A stretch of 64,000 bases of DNA. It comes from Acetomicrobium sp. S15 = DSM 107314 (GTDB lineage Bacteria; Synergistota; Synergistia; Synergistales; Thermosynergistaceae). The notes beneath the pieces are model-generated. The model ran no database searches and had not been told where the DNA came from. It was given only the letters and a program-made list of their open reading frames with translations. How positions within the stretch are numbered: the first letter of the stretch is position 1; every line of letters begins with the position of its first letter. The stretch is taken from contig NZ_JADEVE010000076.1 of NCBI RefSeq assembly GCF_016125955.1, positions 1 through 64,000 on the forward strand, given 5' to 3'. Positions 1-8,393 of the stretch are shown one piece after another. A program made the translations under genes and the position numbers.

Positions 1-1
1 G

Positions 2-139
2 TGCGTCTTGGAAGAGCTTTTGGCTCGCGGCGAGAGGTGGTTCCCCGAAGAGTCTACTTTCAGAGAGGATATGCCCAAGCTGTGGGGTGATTGGGGGGTT
101 GTTGGGTGGATAGGTTTATCAGTTTTGCCGACAAACTGA
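2..139 (+). CDS. C-terminal end of an unrecognised protein (partial)
   Basis: A frame open from the left edge to a TGA at 137-139 encodes about 45 residues rich in Glu, Arg and Trp, ending in LPTN. Of the three plus frames over these bases it has the most protein-like composition. It would overlap the start of the TRAP small subunit by about 34 bases, which is long for this operon-like layout, so the true upstream gene could instead end at the TGA of frame 1 (88-90). No family is recognisable from so short a piece. Confidence 0.3.
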   Translation, partial: CVLEELLARGERWFPEESTFREDMPKLWGDWGVVGWIGLSVLPTN

Positions 140-606
140 GCGAAGTTACCGCGAAAATTTTTGCGTGGCTTATCATTCCTCTTGTGTTGGGATTATTCTA
201 TGAAGTTATTGCTCGATATGTCTTTAAAGCGCCTACAGTATGGGCCTACGACCTGACTTACATGCTTTACGGCACGATGTTCATATTGGGCTCTCCTTAT
301 GCCTTATGCAAGGACAAACATATAAGAATAGACGTGTTTTACCAACGATTCTCTCCACGTCAGAAAGGGATTGTAGATGTCTGCCTGTATTTGATACTTT
401 TCTTCCCTGCCATTATTGTTCTCTTTGTCAAAGGGATAGATTATGCGGCCTTCTCATGGCAGATGAGGGAAGTGAGCAGTGCAGGTGCGTGGCGACCCCC
501 TCTTTATCCGTTGAAAACTGTACTTCCCGTGGCAATGTTCGTTATGTTGCTTCAAGGAATAGCTCAGTTCATTCGTTCTTTGCGTCTCGCTAAAGGAGGT
601 AAATAG
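106..606 (+). CDS. dctQ: TRAP transporter small membrane subunit (DctQ family)
   Basis: Small integral membrane component of a tripartite ATP-independent periplasmic transporter, which with the large subunit imports organic acids using an ion gradient. The protein has about 166 residues and four hydrophobic segments, the usual DctQ layout, with a conserved-looking region around WAYDLTYMLYGTMFILG in the second segment. GTG at 106 is preferred because a G-rich ribosome site (93-98) precedes it by about 8 bases; a TTG at 91 in the same frame would add five residues but has no spaced site. The stop lies one base before the ATG of the large subunit, so the two are probably translationally coupled. 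The substrate cannot be read from this subunit. Confidence 0.88.
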   Translation: MDRFISFADKLSEVTAKIFAWLIIPLVLGLFYEVIARYVFKAPTVWAYDLTYMLYGTMFILGSPYALCKDKHIRIDVFYQRFSPRQKGIVDVCLYLILFFPAIIVLFVKGIDYAAFSWQMREVSSAGAWRPPLYPLKTVLPVAMFVMLLQGIAQFIRSLRLAKGGK

Positions 607-607
607 A

Positions 608-1930
608 ATGGGCACGGAGATCCTTGCTATCTTAATGTTCCCTGCCATAGCAGTAGGCATTTTTTTGGGCTTTCCTGTATTTGTTGTCCTCATGGGTGTC
701 TCTCTTTGGGTGGGGCTTATCGGTTGGGGCTCACCTATTATGGATCAGATGGCCAGTGCTGCTTTGTGGGTTCTTATGAATGATGCGCTTCCGGCTGTCC
801 CGCTATTTGTGTTCATGGGTTGTATGATGGAAAGGGCAGGTATTGCCGAGCGATCATTCCATGTTCTTCAAGTCCTTTTTGGTCCAGTGAGAGGTTCGGT
901 TGCTTTGGCTACGCTTGCACTGTGTACGCTCTTCGCTGCCGCTACTGGCGTAGTTGGTGCTCCGGTTACCGTAATGGGCCTCCTTGCTCTGCCGGTGATG
1001 TTGAGGCGCGGCTATGATATTCCTATGGCTACAGGAACCATCCTGGCAGGTGGAACGTTGGGCATCCTAATACCTCCCAGCATCATGTTAGTGTTATATG
1101 GACCATTAGCAAACGTATCTGTGGCGAGGCTTTATGCCGCAGCAATTATTCCTGGGCTCATTTTGTCGGGCTTATATATGGGTTATGTAGCTGTGCGCTG
1201 TGCCATTAACCCTAAGATGGGCCCCCCTTTACCGCCAGAGGAGAGAGCTATGCCAAAACTTCAACTCTTCTACGCGCTGGTGGTGGATATGGTACCGTTT
1301 TTCTTGATTATTCTCGCGGTTTTGGGGTCAATAGTCTTTGGCTTAGCCGCTCCGACGGAAGCAGCGGCAGTAGGGGCTGTGTGCGGTATGCTCCTAGCGG
1401 CTGCCCATAGGCAGCTCAATCTTAAGAACCTAAAGGATGCAGTTTACGATACGATGATGGCCTCTGCCTTCGTGCTCACTATAACTGTAGGAGCAAACAT
1501 CTTTACCGGAGCTTTTCTGGCTTTGGGCGGTGGCCAGCTCATAACGGATTTTCTATTCTGGTTGCCGGTGGGCCGGTATGGCGTGCTTGCCGTTATACTT
1601 TTGATTATCTTTATAATGGGTTTCTTTGTGGATTGGATTGCCATTTTATTGATTTTCATTCCCATTTTCGCTCCTATAGTACCAAAGTTGGGATTTGATC
1701 CCCTTTGGTTTGCCCTCTTGGTGTGCATATGCCTTCAGACCGCATTTTTGACGCCACCATTTGCGACGTCTATCTTTTATCTGAAGGGAGTAGCTCCGCC
1801 CGAAGTGAAACTGATGGACATTTATAAAGGTGTTATACCTTATATCGCGTTGCAGCTGATTGGTTTGACTTTATGCATTATCTTTCCGCAGGTAGTTTTG
1901 TGGTTGCCGACGTTGGCTTATGGCAAGTAA
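608..1930 (+). CDS. dctM: TRAP transporter large membrane subunit (DctM family)
   Basis: Large permease subunit of the TRAP transporter, the ion-coupled channel of the inner membrane. At 440 residues it has the family length and is hydrophobic along its whole length, about twelve segments, with typical DctM stretches such as GTLGILIPPSIMLVLYG and ATGVVGAPVTVMG. The ATG at 608 follows a strong AAAGGAGG site (591-598) lying at the end of dctQ. It sits between dctQ and the binding-protein gene, so the order is Q-M-P with the binding protein last. TctA-like transporters are unlikely because the separate DctQ and DctP partners are present. Confidence 0.93.
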   Translation: MGTEILAILMFPAIAVGIFLGFPVFVVLMGVSLWVGLIGWGSPIMDQMASAALWVLMNDALPAVPLFVFMGCMMERAGIAERSFHVLQVLFGPVRGSVALATLALCTLFAAATGVVGAPVTVMGLLALPVMLRRGYDIPMATGTILAGGTLGILIPPSIMLVLYGPLANVSVARLYAAAIIPGLILSGLYMGYVAVRCAINPKMGPPLPPEERAMPKLQLFYALVVDMVPFFLIILAVLGSIVFGLAAPTEAAAVGAVCGMLLAAAHRQLNLKNLKDAVYDTMMASAFVLTITVGANIFTGAFLALGGGQLITDFLFWLPVGRYGVLAVILLIIFIMGFFVDWIAILLIFIPIFAPIVPKLGFDPLWFALLVCICLQTAFLTPPFATSIFYLKGVAPPEVKLMDIYKGVIPYIALQLIGLTLCIIFPQVVLWLPTLAYGK

Positions 1931-2044
1931 GGAGTTGTCTCCATGAGCGACAAGTGACAAAAAAGGGGGTGATTTGGGTATACAAAAGCAAAGGCGTGGC
2001 ATGATCAGTTAAACAAATATCTTAAAGTAGGAGGTGCAAGAGCG

Positions 2045-3157
2045 ATGAAAAGATCGAGTATGTGGATGATCGGAGTTGTGATCATCACGACCCTTGTTTT
2101 TGCAGCTTATACTATAGACGCAGCAGCGCAGGAAAAGCCGATAAAGTGGAGGACGCAGAGCACATTCGGAGTGGGATCATGGGACTTTATCCACGGAGAG
2201 AGGGTAGTTAAGCGCATCGAGGCAATAAGCCAGGGCCGGCTGCAGCTTGGGCCATTGCTCGCCCCCGGCACGATAGTTCCGGCCTACGAGGTGCTCGATG
2301 CCGTAAATAGAGGTATCTTGGAGGCTGGGCAAGGCTGGTCCGGTTATTGGGTCGGCAAAAATTCCGCTTTTACGTTGTTTTCGTCTGCTACAGGTGGTCC
2401 ATTTGGTATGGATGCTTGGGACTGGGCGGCATGGCTTCTCTTTGGAGGCGGTTATGATTTATGGAAGGAACTGTTTGAAAGTACCGGCTATACCAATGTT
2501 GTACCATTTATGATCAAGGGGGAACTCCCAGAGCCGCTTGGATGGTTCCCAAAACCCATAACGAGTTTTGAGGATCTTAAAGGCCTTAAGATGCGGGTAG
2601 CTGGTATGGCTGCCGACGTGTTCAAAGAGGCGGGCGTGGCAGTCGTCAATGTGTCAGGAGGGGAAATCCTTCCCTTGTTGGAGAGGAAGACCATAGACGC
2701 AACGGAATACAGTGATCCACATAGCGATCTATTGCTTGGGCTACCTGACATTTTGAAATTCTACGAGATGCCTGGAATACATCAACCTAGCGGATGCACT
2801 GAATTATTGATAAACAAAAAGAAATGGGAACAATTATCTCAAGACCTTAAAGATATCGTAGAAGTGGTTTGCAACGAGATGACCTTGAAGAACAACTTTG
2901 AAGAATGGATATATGGGCAAGAAGCGCTGGAAAAAATTGAGAAGGAATATGGTGTTCAAGTGGTTAGGACTCCCGATGAAGTGTTGATTAAATTCCTTGA
3001 GGCGTGGGATAAGGTTGCAGCCAGAGAGTGCGAAGCTAACCCTATGTTTAAGAAGATTTACGAGTCGCAAAAAGCATGGGCATCTAAATATGTTCCATAT
3101 AGGACGCGGATCTATCCACCTTATTCCTTAATCGCTGACTACTATTGGAAGAAGTAA
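2045..3157 (+). CDS. dctP: TRAP transporter periplasmic substrate-binding protein (DctP family)
   Basis: Periplasmic solute receptor that delivers substrate to the DctQM permease. The 370-residue product starts with a signal peptide (basic MKR, then a hydrophobic stretch ending near AAAQ, residue 29). The mature part has DctP-family features: a GPLLAPGTIVPAYEVLDAV region early, a FEDLKGLKMRVAG segment mid-protein, and an ATEYSDPHSD region where the family usually binds the carboxylate. ATG 2045 follows an AGGAGGTGC site at 2031-2039. The 114-base gap from dctM holds no clear terminator. The aromatic and acidic pocket region suggests a carboxylic acid such as a keto or hydroxy acid, but the ligand is not readable. 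Confidence 0.9.
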   Translation: MKRSSMWMIGVVIITTLVFAAYTIDAAAQEKPIKWRTQSTFGVGSWDFIHGERVVKRIEAISQGRLQLGPLLAPGTIVPAYEVLDAVNRGILEAGQGWSGYWVGKNSAFTLFSSATGGPFGMDAWDWAAWLLFGGGYDLWKELFESTGYTNVVPFMIKGELPEPLGWFPKPITSFEDLKGLKMRVAGMAADVFKEAGVAVVNVSGGEILPLLERKTIDATEYSDPHSDLLLGLPDILKFYEMPGIHQPSGCTELLINKKKWEQLSQDLKDIVEVVCNEMTLKNNFEEWIYGQEALEKIEKEYGVQVVRTPDEVLIKFLEAWDKVAARECEANPMFKKIYESQKAWASKYVPYRTRIYPPYSLIADYYWKK

Positions 3158-3198
3158 CTTAGGGAGTTTTTGCGGATCCGGCATTTACTCGCATGTCC

Positions 3199-3235
3199 AG
3201 CGCCGCCAATGAGGGTTGACAAAGTTGGCGGCGCT
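3199..3235 (+). terminator. stem-loop after dctP, possible terminator
   Basis: Perfect 11-base inverted repeat, AGCGCCGCCAA at 3199-3209 and TTGGCGGCGCT at 3225-3235, with a 15-base loop. It lies 40 bases after dctP. No T-run follows, so it may stabilise the 3' end or work with Rho rather than act as a classic intrinsic terminator. Confidence 0.5.
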
Positions 3236-3340
3236 GAGTCATTTAATGGGTTACAATAAAGTTGATAACGGTTCTCGGGGCCAGAGTCCGGTTTTTTCCT
3301 CGCGTTGACTTAAAGCCGACTTAAATTGGAGGCGATATAG

Positions 3341-4375
3341 ATGAAGGCAGTGGTGAAGTTATCTCGCGGCAAGGGCAACATGAGCCTTATGGAGGTGGAT
3401 AAGCCTACATGCGGCGAAAATGACGTGGTGATCCGCGTCAGAGCCGTAGGAGTTTGCGGCACGGATTATCACATCTATACCGACGAATACGCCACAACTC
3501 CGCCTATTGCGGTGGGGCATGAGTTTTCCGGCGAGATCGTGAAGGTTGGGGGCAAGGTTAAAGGATTAGCGGTAGGCGATAGGGTAGTCAGCGAGCTCTC
3601 CGTAGAGAGCTGCGGCGTTTGCAGGCTATGCAAAAGCGGCAACCCTCATATGTGTCCTCACAGGAGGTCGCCTGGCACGTTCACCGACGGCGCCTATGCA
3701 GAGTATATAAAGCTTCCGTGGCGCCTCATCCACAAAATCCCCGACAATGTTAGTTTTGACGAAGCGGCTGTGGCGGAACCCTCTGCCGTTGTGGCTCAAG
3801 GGTTGCTTGAAAGGGCGAGAGTAGAGCCGGAGGATTTTGTTGTAGTCATGGGCCCCGGGCCGATAGGGCTCCTTGCGCTTCAGATGGCAAAATTGTACGG
3901 CGCGAGAGCGGTAATGGTCGTGGGAACGGATGCTGACGAGAAGGTTCGTTTGCCGCTTGCCCGAAAGCTCGGTGCTGACTATGTAGTGAACGCATCTAAA
4001 GAAGACGCGGTAGAAAAGGTCCTTGGCCTTACCGAGGGTTTTGGAGCAGACCTCGTGATGGAGTGTTCGGGTTCCAGACAAGCCATAAACGCCGGCATTA
4101 AGGCTTTGAGGAGGCAGGGGCGCATGGGCGTTATAGGCATCCCTGGCCCTGAGGAACTAAACATAAACTGGAAAGAGGCAGTGCTTAAGGCTATAAATGT
4201 GGTTTTTAGCTTCGCCTCGTCGCCTTTGAGCTGGAACATGGTCCTTTCGATGCTCGGCAGAAAAGTATTGGATGTCGAAAGCTTAATAAGCCACAGGGAA
4301 CCTTTAGAGAACTGGCAAAAGGTTTTCGAGGAGATAGAGAAAGGCAACGTGGTGAAAGCAATCTTGTATCCTTAG
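3341..4375 (+). CDS. zinc-dependent medium-chain alcohol/polyol dehydrogenase
   Basis: NAD(P)-dependent oxidation of an alcohol or polyol, or a sugar-acid alcohol, in the cytosol. The 344-residue protein has the medium-chain fold: catalytic zinc ligands Cys39 and His60-Glu61, structural zinc cysteines 91, 94, 97 and 105, and the Rossmann motif GPGPIG at 171-176. It most resembles the sorbitol/threonine/galactitol dehydrogenase branch. ATG 3341 has a GGAGGCGAT site just upstream. It follows the TRAP operon in the same direction after a stem-loop and 180 bases, so it may oxidise a compound taken up by that transporter, but this is inference from position. The exact substrate cannot be set from sequence alone. 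Confidence 0.85.
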   Translation: MKAVVKLSRGKGNMSLMEVDKPTCGENDVVIRVRAVGVCGTDYHIYTDEYATTPPIAVGHEFSGEIVKVGGKVKGLAVGDRVVSELSVESCGVCRLCKSGNPHMCPHRRSPGTFTDGAYAEYIKLPWRLIHKIPDNVSFDEAAVAEPSAVVAQGLLERARVEPEDFVVVMGPGPIGLLALQMAKLYGARAVMVVGTDADEKVRLPLARKLGADYVVNASKEDAVEKVLGLTEGFGADLVMECSGSRQAINAGIKALRRQGRMGVIGIPGPEELNINWKEAVLKAINVVFSFASSPLSWNMVLSMLGRKVLDVESLISHREPLENWQKVFEEIEKGNVVKAILYP

Positions 4376-4427
4376 GTGAACAAGTGCATAAGCATTGCTG
4401 CATACAACAAGGCTTTCTGTTTTAAAG

Positions 4428-4602
4428 ACAAACCACGCCGCGTTCCCCGGTTAGCTAGGGAGCTGAGCGTAAAGGCTTTCTCCCTGCGGGTGGTTTACAT
4501 CCCGATCTCTTCGGCGCTCGCTCACTTGGAAGAGATGTAAAACCTTGGAAACTTGCCCGAAAGCCTACGACGCTATCCGCGGGGAGTTAAGGCGGTGGTT
4601 GT
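4428..4602 (+). ncRNA. candidate structured RNA with a 6S-like rod fold
   Basis: The 273-base gap between the dehydrogenase and the HAD gene folds into one long rod. Closing stem: 4428-4439 with 4591-4602 (ACAAACCACGCC against GGCGGTGGTTGT, two bulges). Then AGCGT 4466-4470 with ACGCT 4570-4574, and AGGCTTTC 4473-4480 with GAAAGCCT 4559-4566. A large internal loop follows (4481-4491 against 4545-4558), then GGTTTAC 4492-4498 with 4537-4544 and ATCTCTTC 4505-4512 with GAAGAGAT 4529-4536, and a 16-base apical loop. Length near 175 bases, closing stem, central bubble and apical stem match the general plan of 6S RNA, the RNA polymerase regulator. Strand is chosen by gene direction; no clear promoter or T-run was found. 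The conserved cores of RNase P RNA, SRP RNA and tmRNA are absent. Confidence 0.4.
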
Positions 4603-4648
4603 GTTACCATATTCGTAAATCCAAAGAAAGCGAGTTGATATTGTCTAA

Positions 4649-5302
4649 ATGGGCGATATTCTCAAAGAGCATCTTGTAAGGGCTGTCATATTCGACTTCG
4701 GTGGCGTGATTGCAGAAGAGGGGTTTGTCAACGGTCTGAAAGTCATAGGCAGGCGCTACGGCAAGGACCCCGACGAAGTCTTGAAGCTGGGAAGCTCGCT
4801 TTCCTATGAAACTGGTTTCGTCAACGGCAAGGCGACGGAACAACAATTTTGGGATGCCTTCAGGCATTATACGGGCATATCTGCGCCCGACGAGGAACTG
4901 CGGGAGGTTGTTCTCTCTCGCTTTGTCCTTCGCCCACGCGTGCTCGAACTCGCGAGATCGCTCAAAGAGGCTGGCCTTACAACTGCTATTTTAAGCGATC
5001 AGACGAACTGGCTTGAGGAGATCAACGAGCGCACGCCGTTCTTTTATCTTTTTGACAGGGTTTTTAATAGCTACAGGATGGGCATATCTAAACGCGATAC
5101 GGCGATATTTAATATTGTGTTGCGGGAACTCGGCTTAAGACCCCCTCAAGCCATCTTTGTAGATGACAGAAACGAAAACGTGGAGCGAGCCGCCTCGGTC
5201 GGCATAAAGGCCATACTCTATAGAGACGAAGAAAGCCTGATCGACGAACTCCTTTGCTTTCTCCCGCAATTAGCGACGTTTGTCCAAGAAAAACGAACAT
5301 AG
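4649..5302 (+). CDS. HAD-superfamily phosphatase/hydrolase
   Basis: Predicted cytosolic phosphatase. In 217 residues it carries motif I as DFGGV (16-20), where the usual second Asp is Gly, as in the HAD-IA variant that includes YihX-like sugar phosphatases and epoxide-hydrolase-type domains; motif II as AILSDQTN near 113; and motif IV as FVDDRNENV near 172. The cap is the small helical type between motifs I and II. The ribosome site before ATG 4649 is weak, but no better start exists in frame. It stands alone between the candidate RNA gene and an M20 hydrolase. The substrate is unknown; a sugar phosphate is the default guess for this branch. Confidence 0.75.
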   Translation: MGDILKEHLVRAVIFDFGGVIAEEGFVNGLKVIGRRYGKDPDEVLKLGSSLSYETGFVNGKATEQQFWDAFRHYTGISAPDEELREVVLSRFVLRPRVLELARSLKEAGLTTAILSDQTNWLEEINERTPFFYLFDRVFNSYRMGISKRDTAIFNIVLRELGLRPPQAIFVDDRNENVERAASVGIKAILYRDEESLIDELLCFLPQLATFVQEKRT

Positions 5303-5426
5303 TAGCTTGCTTAGTTTGCAGGATCTACATGAAAGTTGAAAAAGGGGGTGGTTTTGAAAAGAAAAAGCGATTTTTGAGACAGGAGTGGCAAAAGTACGAG
5401 GGTAGATCGAGAGGAGGGCGAGGAAG

Positions 5427-6932
5427 GTGAGTGTCAAGGGAAAGCGTTATTTCGTTGTGTTTTTGATTTTAGCGGCGGTGCTTGTCTTGCAGCCATTAGC
5501 AGCGGTTGTCTTGGCAAGTGAGGCGACTGCTGCAAAAGAAACGGCCGTAAGCTGGGTGAAAGAAAACGCGCAGCACTTCGGTGATGTCTCCAGAAAACTT
5601 TGGGAATATGCCGAAGTAGGGCTGCACGAGTTTAAGAGTTCAGACCTGCTGGTAGGCGAGCTTGAGAAAAACGGTTTTAAGGTAGAGCGTGGACAAGCGG
5701 GCATGCCTACGGCATTTGTGGGCACATTTACGCGGGGTTCAGGAAAACCTGTGATAGGCATAATTGCGGAGTTTGATGCCCTGCCCAACGGACATTCCTG
5801 CGGCCATAACTTATTTGGCGCCGGTAGCGTGGCCGCTGCGATCGCGACGAAGGTGGCGATGGAGAAAAAAGGGATCGACGGCACCGTTAAGCTCTTTGGC
5901 ACGCCGACCGAAGACACTCACGGCGGCAAGGTTTGGATGGCCAGAGAAGGCGTATTCGACGGTTGTGACGCCATACTCATTTGGCATCCAGGCACAAAAA
6001 ATGAGGCCAAATACGGTTCGAACTTGGCGGTGCAGATTTTAGACGTTACGTTTACTGGAAAGAGTGCCCATGCAGGCGCCGCGCCCGAAAAGGGGAGGTC
6101 CGCCTTGGATGGCCTTATGATCGCCTCCATGGCTATGGAGTTTTTGAGGGAGCACATGATAGAACCCATGAGGATACACTACGTGATCTCTGCCGGTGGA
6201 CAAGCGACGAACGTCGTCCCGGACCTCGCTAAAATGTCTTTGGGCCTGAGGGGTCCCAAGATGGCAGACATAGAATACCTGCGCAGCCGAGAAGGAGGTA
6301 TCGATGACTGCCTACGCGCCGGGGCGCTGGCGAGTGGCACGGACGTCACTGCTCCCGTCGTTGGAGCCTTTTACAACTTGATACCCAACAAGACCGGCGC
6401 GTATCTCTTGTATGAAAACATGAAGGCCATAGAGCCGCCCAAGTTTACAGAAGAAGAGCAAGAGATGGCCAAGTCTTTGGCTCAAAAGTATAATCTTTCC
6501 TTAGAAGGGCTCGACAGCACTGTTTATGAACCTTCCTCTGAAATGAGCAAGGGATCGGAAGATACAGGCGACGTGAGTTATATAGCTCCTGTCTTAAAGC
6601 TTTACGCTGCATGTGCGGCCGTTGGTTCTCCTGGACATTCTCCGGTAAACGTAGAGCAATACGGCAGCTCCATTGGGCAAAAGGGTATGGTTTACGCCGC
6701 TGAGGTTTTGGCCGCTACTGCCTTAGATCTTTTAACCGACAAAGATAAGTTAGAAGCCGTGCAGAAGGAATTTGAGGAAAACCTGAAAGGGGCTGAATAT
6801 CACCCTGTCATAGCAGAAGACCGTTGGCCGCCCATACCTGAGCAGAATCCGCCAGACTTCAAAGGACCGGCTCCGCAGATTCGCCCCGCGCCCAAAGCGC
6901 CGGAGTCTCTTCTGTATTGGAAGAAAAAGTAG
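5427..6932 (+). CDS. exported M20-family amidohydrolase, AbgB-like
   Basis: Zinc-dependent hydrolase of an amide or acylated amino acid. The 501-residue product resembles p-aminobenzoyl-glutamate hydrolase subunit B and related M20D enzymes: AEFDALPNGHSCGHNLFGAG carries metal ligands Asp and His, PTEDTHGGK the catalytic Glu-like region, and HAGAAPEKGRSALDG the dimerisation-domain entry. Unlike cytosolic AbgB it begins with a signal peptide (MSVKGKRYF, then a hydrophobic run ending near VVLASEATAA, residues 1-35), so it should act in the periplasm. GTG 5427 follows GAGGAGGGCGAGGAAGG. A strong stem-loop follows the gene. Together with gamma-glutamyltransferase and a second M20 enzyme in this window it fits a peptide and amino-acid-conjugate diet. 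Confidence 0.85.
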   Translation: MSVKGKRYFVVFLILAAVLVLQPLAAVVLASEATAAKETAVSWVKENAQHFGDVSRKLWEYAEVGLHEFKSSDLLVGELEKNGFKVERGQAGMPTAFVGTFTRGSGKPVIGIIAEFDALPNGHSCGHNLFGAGSVAAAIATKVAMEKKGIDGTVKLFGTPTEDTHGGKVWMAREGVFDGCDAILIWHPGTKNEAKYGSNLAVQILDVTFTGKSAHAGAAPEKGRSALDGLMIASMAMEFLREHMIEPMRIHYVISAGGQATNVVPDLAKMSLGLRGPKMADIEYLRSREGGIDDCLRAGALASGTDVTAPVVGAFYNLIPNKTGAYLLYENMKAIEPPKFTEEEQEMAKSLAQKYNLSLEGLDSTVYEPSSEMSKGSEDTGDVSYIAPVLKLYAACAAVGSPGHSPVNVEQYGSSIGQKGMVYAAEVLAATALDLLTDKDKLEAVQKEFEENLKGAEYHPVIAEDRWPPIPEQNPPDFKGPAPQIRPAPKAPESLLYWKKK

Positions 6933-6937
6933 AAACG

Positions 6938-6979
6938 TTGCGCGCCGCCGGATGGCCTTCGGGTTTAGGCGGCGCGCAA
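6938..6979. terminator. hairpin shared by two convergent genes
   Basis: Perfect 12-base inverted repeat TTGCGCGCCGCC (6938-6949) and GGCGGCGCGCAA (6968-6979) with an 18-base loop, followed by TTTC on the plus strand. It lies between the M20 hydrolase and the convergent patatin gene and probably serves both. Confidence 0.7.
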
Positions 6980-6994
6980 TTTCGAAGCGACTCG

Positions 6995-7954
6995 TCAACT
7001 CGCAAAACTTGAGGCGCGGCTTCGGCGACCACCTGCACTCTTGATGACGGAACGGATCTCGTCGATCTTCCTTCGAGCCTCTTCTCTTCCCGCTTCCACG
7101 AAAGATCGCCATTGATCGAAATCCATCCAGTGCGCATCCCCGAGGTCAGGCTGAAGGGTCACATCCGCCTGGGCGAGCTGCATCGCCGATAAGCATAGCC
7201 CTCTTATAAAGTCGGCCCTCTTCAATACCTCCGCCACATGAGGAGTCTCGAGCGGCTTGAGCTTGGTCGGTTCGACAGATACGGCGATTACCACATCTGC
7301 CGCACGCCTGGCGAATTCCACAGGGACAGGGGCTGAAACACCGCCGTCGACGAGCATCATGTCTTCAACCACTTCTGGAGGAAAGAAGCCGGGCACTGAA
7401 GCGGATACGCGGACGGCTCTGACGGTGCTGCCCTCTGTCAACGTGACACTCCTGCCGCTGTTGAGATCGGTGGCTATGGCCAAAAAGGGGATCTGGAGCT
7501 CCTTCATATCGCAGTCGTCGATGACCGAAGAAAGGGCGCGCTCAAGCCTCTTTGCCTTAAGCAGGCTCAAGCGCGCCTCTTTGAAGCCAGACGTTACTAT
7601 CATCGTTGCTACCTCAGTTATCTGCTGCAAGAGCGAAATTGCGCCGTTATTTTGTCTTTTAAGGTAACTTAAACCAAGCGATTCTAACGCTTGACCATCC
7701 AGAGCCTCTTCAACCTTCTCCGTCAGGGTGCAAGCGTCCGGGGCCTGGGCATACATAGCACCTACCACTGCCCCCATTGATGTCCCAGCTATGAAATCGA
7801 TGGGGATTCCCTCTTCCTCGAGCACGGAAAGCACGCCTACGTGGGCAAGCCCTCTCGCTCCGCCGGCCCCCAAGGCGAGAGCTACCCTTTTCCTGCGCGG
7901 ATGTAAGACCTCAGCTCTTGTTTCTTCTATCGCGAATTTTGTCGGCGTCGTCAT
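6995..7954 (-). CDS. patatin-like phospholipase (RssA/YjjU type)
   Basis: Predicted lipid acyl hydrolase of the patatin family, cytosolic or membrane-associated. The 319-residue protein has the oxyanion-hole motif GAGGARG (29-35), the nucleophile elbow GTSMG with Ser59, and the catalytic Asp in DGG (Asp203), so the Ser-Asp dyad is complete. Bacterial relatives of this size are often annotated RssA. ATG 7954 is used; a tail rich in Arg and Ser follows the catalytic domain. Eight bases separate it from the thioesterase gene upstream on the same strand, suggesting a small minus-strand operon with the thioesterase and nitroreductase. The substrate is not known. Confidence 0.85.
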   Translation of the reverse strand: MTTPTKFAIEETRAEVLHPRRKRVALALGAGGARGLAHVGVLSVLEEEGIPIDFIAGTSMGAVVGAMYAQAPDACTLTEKVEEALDGQALESLGLSYLKRQNNGAISLLQQITEVATMIVTSGFKEARLSLLKAKRLERALSSVIDDCDMKELQIPFLAIATDLNSGRSVTLTEGSTVRAVRVSASVPGFFPPEVVEDMMLVDGGVSAPVPVEFARRAADVVIAVSVEPTKLKPLETPHVAEVLKRADFIRGLCLSAMQLAQADVTLQPDLGDAHWMDFDQWRSFVEAGREEARRKIDEIRSVIKSAGGRRSRASSFAS

Positions 7955-7962
7955 ATGTTTTG

Positions 7963-8370
7963 TTATCGTGTGGCTCGCTCTCTGACCTTGTCCATCAGCT
8001 TATCTTTGTTTATCACCACACGCTCATGCTTTGCGCGGCAGAATTCGCCCGTATCGTCCCATCCCGTCATAGAGAAAAGCAGCCTATTGCTGTCGATTTT
8101 GTCGAGGGTGATCTTGAAGTTCACTGTGGAGCCCATCAATACGGGGGCGTGATGTGTGGTCTCCCAATAGCGTCCCACGGTTATGTATCCTGGGGGAAGC
8201 TTGGGATCCACCATTTCTACTGCTGTTTTGATCATTATGTTGATACATGCGTTGGTAGAAAGGAGCTGTTGAAGGTGTGTGGAGCTGGTGCCCACCGTGT
8301 CCTCTGGTCCCACCACCTTCGTGATGGTGACCTCCTCGCCTTGCTTGACGAAGTCTTTCACGTCCAACAT
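7963..8370 (-). CDS. hot-dog thioesterase, FlK (fluoroacetyl-CoA thioesterase)-like
   Basis: Predicted acyl-CoA thioesterase of the hot-dog fold. The 135-residue product resembles the FlK-like family: SSTHLQQLLSTNACINIMIKT on the central helix, and a segment around PPGYITVGRYWETTHHAPV followed by beta strands (VNFKITLDKID). ATG 8370 is chosen because GGAGGTGTGGTGCG precedes it at ideal spacing; the frame stays open to 8418 but that would run into the nitroreductase gene without a ribosome site. Position between patatin-like lipase and nitroreductase suggests co-expression. The acyl substrate is unknown. Confidence 0.75.
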   Translation of the reverse strand: MLDVKDFVKQGEEVTITKVVGPEDTVGTSSTHLQQLLSTNACINIMIKTAVEMVDPKLPPGYITVGRYWETTHHAPVLMGSTVNFKITLDKIDSNRLLFSMTGWDDTGEFCRAKHERVVINKDKLMDKVRERATR

Positions 8371-8393
8371 CGCACCACACCTCCTCCCTCTTT

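Noticed and set aside
3300..3330. TTGACT with TTAAAT before the alcohol dehydrogenase as a promoter
   Set aside because: The spacing is about 12 bases, too short for a sigma-70 promoter.
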